From the IMG/VR virus record IMGVR_UViG_3300031772_000050, positions 1 through 51,429 of that record: a stretch of DNA of 51,429 bases, one strand, 5' to 3'. The position numbers were made by a program, and so were the translations under genes. Below are positions 38,029 to 45,500 of this stretch, piece by piece. Position 1 is the stretch's first letter. Every line of letters begins with the position of its first letter. The notes below the pieces were generated by a model. The model made no database searches. It had not been told where the DNA came from and worked only from the letters and a program-made list of their open reading frames with translations. The DNA comes from a virus.

Positions 38029-38041
38029 TTTACCTCCCCTC

Positions 38042-38515
38042 TTAGAAAGATGGTTCTTCACGCCCGCCCGCTGCGATACCGCGTGGACCCGGAACATCAT
38101 CCTTACCCAGTTCAGACGCCATGATTTCCCAAGGCGGATTAACGGAGTTCTGGTCGTACCCCTTCGGATTCTTCCCCTTAACGACATTCGCCTCAATAAT
38201 GGCATGGAGGCAGTACCGATTAAGAAAAACCTGTATACGGTCAGGATTGTCCATAGGAACAATGGCCTCTTCCCCAAGACCAAGAGCCGTCAGCCAGGCC
38301 GCAGCAATACCTTCCGCGGCTTCACTCATAGAGAACCCAAGCTCTATTTGAGTGCCTTGTTCAGGACAAGGATTGATGACTATACACATAGGAATAATAT
38401 AAGGCGCCCCAGAGCCACCCGTTACCACATTGAACTCCGTAACACGGAACTTGTAATGCCCGTCCGCTATAACCGACTTACCACCACGCTTAAAATTACC
38501 TAATTTCTTTTCCAT
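38042..38515 (-). CDS. Possible single-stranded DNA-binding protein (DUF669-like)
   Basis: It encodes 157 residues with DGHYKFRVTEFNVVTGGSGA followed by PYIIPMCIVINP..., an OB-like core, then LGLGEEAIVPMDNPDRIQ and a disordered Gly/Pro-rich acidic tail ending EEPSF. Phage DUF669-type proteins occupy this place near recombination ATPases and act as SSB. The assignment is moderate: layout and context fit, but the sequence is divergent. Confidence 0.72.
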   Translation of the reverse strand: MEKKLGNFKRGGKSVIADGHYKFRVTEFNVVTGGSGAPYIIPMCIVINPCPEQGTQIELGFSMSEAAEGIAAAWLTALGLGEEAIVPMDNPDRIQVFLNRYCLHAIIEANVVKGKNPKGYDQNSVNPPWEIMASELGKDDVPGPRGIAAGGREEPSF

Positions 38516-38529
38516 GTCCTCAAATCTCC

Positions 38530-38754
38530 TTATTTTATGACTATTTTTTCCTTTGCCGAGACTATCTGCACCCTCAATGTGCAGTTATCAAGGGTTATTG
38601 CCTGCCTCTTTGACTTGTGAAGTTCCAGAATTAGAGCCTCTTCCGTCTTCTTACAGTCTTCTGTAGCCGTCTTCTTCGCTTCCTTAGCCTTTAGATAGGC
38701 TATGGCCGTTTTCCCTACCGCATCGAGTTTAATGTCTACTAAGTCGTTACTCAT
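38530..38754 (-). CDS. Hypothetical protein, 74 aa
   Basis: It starts at ATG 38754, six bases after AAGGAGG. It has a central charged helix (AYLKAKEAKKTATEDCKKTE) and a small beta end (NCTLRVQIVSAKEKIVIK). It lies in the recombination operon; the role is unknown. Confidence 0.75.
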   Translation of the reverse strand: MSNDLVDIKLDAVGKTAIAYLKAKEAKKTATEDCKKTEEALILELHKSKRQAITLDNCTLRVQIVSAKEKIVIK

Positions 38755-38996
38755 ATCAAACCTCCTTTTTCTGACTCTGAGGACTGCACTTGGCTCTTGT
38801 CTCCGCTCGTAGAACGCTTCTTTATCCACTTCTTGAAGTAAGGATATAGGGGGCAAGACTTCCCAAAGCAATCTTCCCAACTACCTTCCTTTTCACCATT
38901 ACACATAAAGCATTGTGCCTTAATACTTTGCTTCATTGTTAATGGTAATCCTTTCTTGAATTTCTCGTATTCTGCCTGACCTTTAAGTTTACCCAA
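38751..38996 (-). CDS. Zinc-site phage protein (CxxC...CPLYPY)
   Basis: It encodes 81 residues. CFMCNGEKEGSWEDCFGKSC then PLYPYFKKWIKK matches a small Cys-rich protein widespread in phages, often near recombination genes. It probably binds one zinc. The function is unknown. Confidence 0.78.
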   Translation of the reverse strand: MGKLKGQAEYEKFKKGLPLTMKQSIKAQCFMCNGEKEGSWEDCFGKSCPLYPYFKKWIKKRSTSGDKSQVQSSESEKGGLI

Positions 38997-39231
38997 TCTT
39001 CTCTCCTACAAGTGCTATACCAGGAATAACCAGACACAAACCTGATAACGTTCCTACCGCCGATGCAACGATAATCTTTCCTAAACCCCATGCTATATCA
39101 GAGGCAACTATCACAGGAGTTATTCCTTGAATAAGTTGGATTATCCCCTTAATAAACATGAGATAAAATCCTACATACAGACCTAAAATCAGACCTGTAA
39201 TTATCAACACTACTCCTATCAAATCCTTCAT
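38989..39231 (-). CDS. Two-span membrane protein
   Basis: It encodes 80 residues with spans LIGVVLIITGLILGLYVGFY and about residues 41-72 (IVASDIAWGLGKIIVASAVG and onward). It is short and very hydrophobic. In the recombination operon its role is unclear; it may protect against superinfection or link replication to the membrane (guess). Confidence 0.7.
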   Translation of the reverse strand: MKDLIGVVLIITGLILGLYVGFYLMFIKGIIQLIQGITPVIVASDIAWGLGKIIVASAVGTLSGLCLVIPGIALVGEKIG

Positions 39232-40106
39232 ACCTTTTCTCCTTTTAGCTTACGAAATATCGTGGCAAGGTCAGCCTTCTCAAACTTTTCAAGCAGAGGA
39301 AGCCCGTCTCCCTCATCTCTACGCTTACAGGCAACCCTCATGTCGCTTTCAAACTGGAGATACCGTGTTCCTTCCTTGCTTATTCCCATCATAGCAGTCT
39401 GGTCGACAAGACCGATATACTCCATTGTCGTAGATCGCATTACCATAGGGGCTTCGTAGGACGTAAGGTGGCCTTCCGCATCCTCTATCGGCACTACCAT
39501 CTTCCAGAAGTTGAAGATGACGTTGATACCCTTATAGGTAAGACGGCGCATATCCCGTATGTTCTTCCTCATGTAGAAAGCATCGTCGCCCCACTCCTTC
39601 TGCCGGGGAACATTCAACTCTTTAAGCCGAGTCAAGGCCATAAGGATAAACTTCTCATACTCCGACATGTTATCAAAGAAGATAAACTTAAAAGGATGTG
39701 CCTGCTCATGGAGATACTGAACCAGACCTTTCATCCTCACTAGACTATCTATCTCCTCCTCCACGCGATAAACCGTTACTACACGCTTACCTTCATGCTG
39801 AAGAACCATCTCCCCGGCCTCTACGTCTATCACAAGGATTTCTTCTGCCTTGCAGTAGGGCTTATTAACATAACCTTTACCATACTCCCACCCAAGCAAG
39901 GTCTTAGCAAGTGAGGTCTTGCCAACCCCAGGATCTGAGTATATTATCATGCTGATACCCTTATCCTCAATAACAGACCCCGGTTGCTTAAAGGAAGTCT
40001 GTATCTGCTGGCTTATAGAGATAATCTTGGCGGTATCCTCCTTATTGAACTTATCCTTGCCTTCGTCTTGTTGCTTCGGTTCTATACGTTGCGTCGTCAT
40101 AACCAT
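39228..40106 (-). CDS. Sak4-like RecA-fold ATPase
   Basis: It encodes 292 residues with P-loop SDPGVGKTS at 57-65, LVIDVEAGE at 91-99, and Walker B FKFIFFDNM at 139-147. A lid region with NVIFNFWKMVVPIEDAEG and MEYIGLVDQTAMMG follows. This is the layout of Sak4 and related phage ATPases that promote annealing together with an SSB, which is encoded two genes away. Confidence 0.82.
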   Translation of the reverse strand: MVMTTQRIEPKQQDEGKDKFNKEDTAKIISISQQIQTSFKQPGSVIEDKGISMIIYSDPGVGKTSLAKTLLGWEYGKGYVNKPYCKAEEILVIDVEAGEMVLQHEGKRVVTVYRVEEEIDSLVRMKGLVQYLHEQAHPFKFIFFDNMSEYEKFILMALTRLKELNVPRQKEWGDDAFYMRKNIRDMRRLTYKGINVIFNFWKMVVPIEDAEGHLTSYEAPMVMRSTTMEYIGLVDQTAMMGISKEGTRYLQFESDMRVACKRRDEGDGLPLLEKFEKADLATIFRKLKGEKV

Positions 40107-40546
40107 TACACCACCTCTTTCTGTGGCTTAGGTCTACCCGTAAACCGACCTAAGGCCGGGTTGAAAGCCCACATCATATCCTTCTCCTTATGTAAATGAA
40201 GGCGGCGAATCGCGGTATCTACGATAATCTCGGCTTTCTTCTCCTGACTATTCAGGTCATCAAAGGCTTCTTCCTTTAGCCGCCTCATCTTGACTTCCTG
40301 ATAGGAACACTGCTTGAACTTGGTGTCCTTATCCATAATCTTCTGCATGTGCTCCTGCCACTCGGTCTTGAACCAGTCTGGCGGAACAACGAACCTTGAG
40401 ACAGTCCCGTCCGCTTCCCGACACCTTTCATGGTCTTTACCACACTTCGGACACTTGTCGATAAACTTAACCCCCGGACCTATTGGCTGCGGGGTCTCCG
40501 TACCGCACGGACATAACCACATTGCTTGTTTCTTTTCGTCTGTCAT
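40106..40546 (-). CDS. Zinc-ribbon protein in recombination operon
   Basis: It encodes 146 residues with CPCG near the start and CPKCGKDHERC at about 32-42, a zinc ribbon, then a long helical part (YQEVKMRRLKEEAFDDLN) and a RFTGRPKPQKEVV end. It lies between the Cas4-like nuclease and Sak4-like ATPase; perhaps an adaptor. Confidence 0.75.
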   Translation of the reverse strand: MTDEKKQAMWLCPCGTETPQPIGPGVKFIDKCPKCGKDHERCREADGTVSRFVVPPDWFKTEWQEHMQKIMDKDTKFKQCSYQEVKMRRLKEEAFDDLNSQEKKAEIIVDTAIRRLHLHKEKDMMWAFNPALGRFTGRPKPQKEVV

Positions 40547-40558
40547 CTTTATTCTCCT

Positions 40559-41494
40559 CTAAATTTCGTCGTGCTGTCTGCCCTTTAACGTAAAGGTCTG
40601 CGAGATATAGAACCTATCTGTCTCCATACCTTCACAAAGTTTTCGGTATTCGCACCCTTTATAATCCGCGCACCGAGCGGGATTCTTATAGGGATAATAC
40701 CTGTACATGTCGTCCGCAATCTGTAACAACTCCGCGTGCCATTTCGTCAACTCTTCGGGACTACGGTAAATCATCTCGCGCCTGAAGTACTTACGCTTCT
40801 CAGGGGCGTTCTTAACGTCGTCTATAATCGCCTTCCCTATTCGCTTGTGGAAGTGTTCCGAAGTCTCAAATACATTCTGCTTAAGTTTCGGCTTAACCAG
40901 TACATTATAGAGAATACCAACCGCCGGATAGCCCATACGACCGAAGCTATACAAATAAGTATCAGACTGATCGTCCAGTTCAAGGCGAGCAAGGTAATCA
41001 TTAAGGTTAAAAGAGGAAGTAGTCTTAGTCTCAAAGAGGTATGGCATGCCATTCTGTTTAATCTTGGCATCTGTCTTTCCGCATAGAATAAACTTCTTCT
41101 CAGGGAGTCCAGTATGCTCGACTTCAATAGAGAATCGAACCTCAGGAACGTACTCCTGAAACTCGTCTTGCGGATAAATGTCGGCATAGCCCTTAAACAG
41201 GCCGACTGCGATTGTCCTGTGTAAATCCCGTTCCTCCTCCTCATATTCCGTCTCCTTGTCGTAAAGGGTCTCAAGAACCGTTACAATGCCCTGTATTTGG
41301 GGGGTTTTATCAGGTGTTTTAGCGTCTTGCGAGGGGGGTACGCCATAATATGTCTCCAGAGCCAGATGCACGTTAGAGCCGTCTATAAGCGCCCAAGACT
41401 GCTTCTTTGGCTTAAGGAACTGGTTATAGGCAAAGTCGTACTTCTTATGACAGTCCCTGAACGTCTGAATACTACTGTGAGTTAGGACTAACAC
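40559..41494 (-). CDS. Cas4/RecB-like PD-(D/E)xK nuclease with probable Fe-S site
   Basis: It encodes 311 residues from GTG at 41494. The nuclease core has CGKTDAKIK and LFETKTTS (D142, E155, K157). One Cys near the N-terminus (C15) and three near the C-terminus (C275, C281, C287, in CADYKGCEYRKLC) match the four-Cys iron-sulphur cluster of Cas4 and AddB. It would resect DNA ends for the Sak4/SSB system. It overlaps the RHH gene by 23 bases. Confidence 0.85.
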   Translation of the reverse strand: MLVLTHSSIQTFRDCHKKYDFAYNQFLKPKKQSWALIDGSNVHLALETYYGVPPSQDAKTPDKTPQIQGIVTVLETLYDKETEYEEEERDLHRTIAVGLFKGYADIYPQDEFQEYVPEVRFSIEVEHTGLPEKKFILCGKTDAKIKQNGMPYLFETKTTSSFNLNDYLARLELDDQSDTYLYSFGRMGYPAVGILYNVLVKPKLKQNVFETSEHFHKRIGKAIIDDVKNAPEKRKYFRREMIYRSPEELTKWHAELLQIADDMYRYYPYKNPARCADYKGCEYRKLCEGMETDRFYISQTFTLKGRQHDEI

Positions 41495-41642
41495 CTTTCC
41501 TCATCCCTTTATGAATTGTCTTGAAGTATTCGTGGAGTGCGAACTCGACCATCTTGGTAAGCGAAATGCCGGTAAAGTCTTTGGCACGGAGTAACTCTCT
41601 ATGAACATCACCAGATACTCTTACCACTTTACCACTTTTCAT
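41472..41642 (-). CDS. Ribbon-helix-helix-type regulator, near-leaderless
   Basis: It encodes 56 residues from ATG at 41642. MKSGKVVRVSGDVHRELLRA gives the strand and first helix, and TGISLTKMVEFALHEYFKT the second helix, as in Arc/CopG-type repressors. The -10 box is only seven bases before the ATG, so the mRNA starts at or within a base of the start codon. It is the first gene of the recombination and replication cluster and a candidate master regulator. Confidence 0.7.
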   Translation of the reverse strand: MKSGKVVRVSGDVHRELLRAKDFTGISLTKMVEFALHEYFKTIHKGMRKGVSPNSQ

Positions 41643-41649
41643 ACCACAG

Positions 41650-41678
41650 AGTATACCTGATGATATAACATTTGTCAA
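41650..41678 (-). promoter_or_regulatory. Consensus sigma70 promoter of the RHH gene
   Basis: On the minus strand there is TTGACA (41673-41678), 17 bases and TATACT (41650-41655). This would yield leaderless or one-base-leader mRNA, as with the lambda cI gene from PRM. Confidence 0.8.
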
Positions 41679-41690
41679 TAAAAATTTACA

Positions 41691-41876
41691 TTATTTTAAG
41701 TCGGCTTCCCAGTAGCACTTTACTGAACCGACGGGGCCTTTACAAACAAGCCTCATCAAGCCAAACTGCTGAGAGGTATTGATTTCTTTCGGCTCTTTCT
41801 TATTACTCAATACCCACATCCAGTACTTGCCGTACGACCAGCGAAAGAACTTAAAGCCTACTATAAACTCCGTCAG
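41691..41876 (-). CDS. Open frame after holin-like gene, no canonical start
   Basis: The frame continues after the holin TGA in the same frame without another stop. Protein-like sequence (LTEFIVGFKFFRWSYGKYWM, then WVLSNKKEPKEINTSQQFGL and an end YWEADLK) begins well before the only ATG (41819). Possible starts are CTG at 41876 or stop read-through. From ATG it would be 42 residues. The last part lies just downstream of the next promoter's -35. Confidence 0.45.
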   Translation of the reverse strand: MTEFIVGFKFFRWSYGKYWMWVLSNKKEPKEINTSQQFGLMRLVCKGPVGSVKCYWEADLK

Positions 41877-41885
41877 GCTATATAG

Positions 41886-42074
41886 TCACTCGCCCTTGTG
41901 TTTAAACCAATTAGCCGCCATAACGATAAGAGCCGCTATAATAGACCCTACGGTCATCTGCTCTATGTTATCGGGCACTAATTTTAATATAGTCTGCGGA
42001 TTTGCTACCAGATACGCAGTAACAAACGTCCCTATCGCTAACAACCCTTTTACAATCATCTTTCCAAAGTCCAT
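41886..42074 (-). CDS. Holin-like protein, 62 aa
   Basis: It encodes 62 residues with two membrane spans, IVKGLLAIGTFVTAYLVA and MTVGSIIAALIVMAANWF, joined by a short loop and ending in KHKGE. This is the layout of small class II holins. AAAGGAGG precedes the ATG. No endolysin is next to it that I can recognise. Confidence 0.7.
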   Translation of the reverse strand: MDFGKMIVKGLLAIGTFVTAYLVANPQTILKLVPDNIEQMTVGSIIAALIVMAANWFKHKGE

Positions 42075-42089
42075 ATTACCCTCCTTTTG

Positions 42090-42584
42090 TTATACCATGA
42101 ACAACGGACAAAGAAATATACTTATTCCGCAGACCGCTTCCTTATAAGAAGCGTTAAGGTCACCATCAGCCCAGCCCCCAAGAGCACCAAGAGTAACCAT
42201 AGGGCATAAAACACATAAGCTATACACTCCCCAACTCCCCGTAACAATAGCAACAAGAATCGCCGAAGCACCATGTACGCCTCCTACTATAAACTGTTGC
42301 GGTATCCGTCCTATTAGCTTTCTAATCCAACTGTCCGCGCCGTAGGAAAAGACCGACATGGTCAGGTAGTATAAAGGAATAGATAAAAGAATAGCCCCTA
42401 ATAACATTAGTGAGAACTTCCCCATCAGGAACATGAAGACGATCCAATTAACGGCAAGGATAATAGGAAGGTATAAGCGCCGCTTGATACCTACTCCCCG
42501 GCCGGCCAACGAGTATAGCAACCCGATAAGTGCCGCAATAAGGAGTTTAACCCCTGCGAGCCAAGTCAAAGTCATCTCAGTCAT
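42090..42584 (-). CDS. Polytopic membrane protein
   Basis: It encodes 164 residues with about five hydrophobic segments (WLAGVKLLIAALIGLLYSLA, PIILAVNWIVFMFLMG and others). It overlaps the large injection-protein gene end by one base. It could serve in DNA entry, exclusion or lysis; no family was recognised. Confidence 0.7.
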   Translation of the reverse strand: MTEMTLTWLAGVKLLIAALIGLLYSLAGRGVGIKRRLYLPIILAVNWIVFMFLMGKFSLMLLGAILLSIPLYYLTMSVFSYGADSWIRKLIGRIPQQFIVGGVHGASAILVAIVTGSWGVYSLCVLCPMVTLGALGGWADGDLNASYKEAVCGISIFLCPLFMV

Positions 42585-45500
42585 TATAAGCCTTTCCTTT
42601 CCGCTATTAACTTGTCCACTATAGCATGATAGTCAGGGCGAGCACCTTGACGCACTCTGCCAGCACCTAACTTCTTTCTACCAAACTTAAAGGGCTTGGT
42701 CTTCTTACCGTATGTCCGTTCATAAGCCTCACCTAACTCAAAGGGAGTAAGACCCAACGAGAGCATAATCTTCTCCCTCAAGGTATGAGGTTTGTAGATA
42801 GTCTTGATTGCCTTACCACGTTTTACCTTTACACCTTCCGCCGCAAACAACATACCTTTCGAAAAGAATTGTGTTCCTGCTAAAGGAAGGGTCGTTAAAG
42901 CACCTATGGGTCCATATCTATCATACATTATCTTTGCACGTTTTGCTTTATCGGCAAGCATAGTTAATGACCGAATACTAATACCACTCTCAAACCCACG
43001 TAGAGAAACGGGTGCTAAGAACTTTGCCGATACCCCAAGTATACCCGGAAAACCAGCTATCAGGAAGCGGTCGAGTAATCCTTTCTTCATCTTCTTCTTA
43101 ACAAGTCGCCGACCAAAAGGAACACCTGCCATCATCGAAGCGCCTAAGAGCCATAATAACTTCTGCCCAAGTGTCCCTCTGGCAAACTTGTTTATCCAGT
43201 CCATTACCCACTTCATAAATATAAGCCCAGAACGCCTAACAATACCCCAACCTCTTTTCCGCATAAAGACGGGAACGGCGCCCTTATAAAAAGGCTTACC
43301 TTCGTTAAGGAAGTGCCAAGCATATTCATAGGCCGCATCGTCATGTAACCCGGCATCTCTCGCTAACGCAAGGCCAAACTTGAAGGTCTGGCGACTACTC
43401 CAAGCATCTGTTCTCTTTCCTATCATATCGGCATGTTCCAATAGGTCGTCTGCCTTACCGCGTATCTGTTCCTTCATATACGACTTAATCAAGCCCTCTT
43501 CCTTAGCTTTAAGGAGAAGACGACGATACTCCTCTTCTAACGGCTTAAGAAAGCCTACTTTATCCTTAGCACGGTCAAAAGCCATAGTCCAAGACCAGTA
43601 GACTTCCGTTACGTTCTGAATAGCAAAGAGGGGAGAATTGGCAAGTGCCGCAAAGTAAACGAGAGCGTTCGCCGTATCTAAGACAACATTACCTCGCTCA
43701 TCCTCCAAGAGTAAATCCAAGTAATCATTAAGAATGCCTGTGCGGAAAGCCTTATCACGAACCTGACGGCTCTCTTTCAAAGTTGTGATATTCTCCGTTC
43801 CTACTTTAGGGACTTTGCTCTTGAGTTCTTTTAGGTCGTTAGCCCTTACTCTGCCAACCGCTGACTTCGCTATATCAACCATACCTTTACTGATACCTTC
43901 CCAATCTACTCTATATCCGGGGATACCCGTATCTTGGTTTATATGGCTTAGCAGGGTAGACATACCTCGATACGCATTGATAATCTTCTGGGCTTCTTCA
44001 CTCTTAAGGTCTATACCACGCTGGTTAAGCCAGTAGGTAACATCTAAGACATTACCCATATAGAAGTCCATAGATAATGGTGCGTCTAATCCGATATTGA
44101 CCACCCGTTCAGGAAACTGTTGGTTAGAGAGTTCTTTAAGGCGGTTGGCGTATCCAAGGGATGGCACGCGGGCAGAGTACATCATCTCCTGCTTACCCGT
44201 TTCGGGATCTACTTCGCCGGAGATTGTTACCCAATACTTACCCTGAGCCCGCGAGTGTGTAATATACTGCCCCGGACCCCACGGTAAGAGTTCCTTAATA
44301 AGTTGCCTATTCTCCTCACTTAAGATTTCAGGCACTTCGGTAAGGTAATCGTCTATATAGCGAGACTCTTCTACATACTGTCCTGTCTCGGGGTCTACTC
44401 TCTTTATGGTAATCTGCTCTTTCTCTTCAAGGACTTCCATATCAGGAAACTTAGACTTGAGATTATCCTTAGCGGGACCCGTTACCCACTTCTCACTTAC
44501 ACCCTTCTTCGTATTATAGACTACTCTATACCGTTTACCCTTAGAACGTACCCTTACACCAAGCCTTGACTCCATAATCTCTTCCACGATACGGTTGTAA
44601 GCAAACTTGTGAAGGGTAACATAAGCCTTACCGGCATAAAACTCCTTCTCAGTAATTCTTCCTTCTCTTAAGGCGTTCTCTAATATAGAGTCGATATCAA
44701 CAGAGTTATCCCTATCGGCTGCCACAAATATCTCCGCAAGAGCCTTTGAGTTTTTAGCGGCGTCCATCAGACGTTCAGTTACATCTACAGTCTTACGGTA
44801 AGCAAGGGCTTTAGCCATAATGTTTTCTATAGCAAGAGTAAAAGGCTTTGAGTCAGGATTAGCCCGAAGGTAGTTGTGCATTAGTTCCGTGCTGTGAATC
44901 GCCTCTTTAGCGGTCTGGAGGAGGTCGCTCGCTACCTCACCAAACTTCTTACCCATAGACATAGCAAGGTCTTCGTCCGACACGTCCATAACGAACGAAG
45001 CACCGTATTTCTCTTTAGCATTACCACCTTCCCTCGCCTGTATCTTGTCGGTTAGACCTGTCGCCTTACTTACTGACTTCTGCCTTAGCTCGCGGTCTAT
45101 CTTATCCAGCCAGCGCTGGACACGCTTCCGTTGAGAAGGAGTAAAGCGACCCGTATCTAAGGTCTCCTGTATGCCTTGAAGATAGCCCGTCTTACCTGTC
45201 TCTCGATAGTTCTTAATGCTGTCCTTCATAAACTTCCTATAGTCCGTATCGGAGAAAGGCTCAATCTCTAATGTCTTATCGGAAACAGGTTCAAGTTCAG
45301 GAGGCTTGCCCCCACGTTCCGCCCATGTCTTATCTAAGAAGTTCTGTATCGCCTTTCTCTGCGGGGCGGTTAGAGGTGTCTGTAGCTTTGCCTGTAGGTC
45401 GTCCTGGACTTCCATCTTGCCTGCGCGGTATTCCTTTATCTTATCCCGCATGAAGGTCTGGAACTCATCGGTTGGCGGAGGTTTCAATTCCTGCTTTAGA

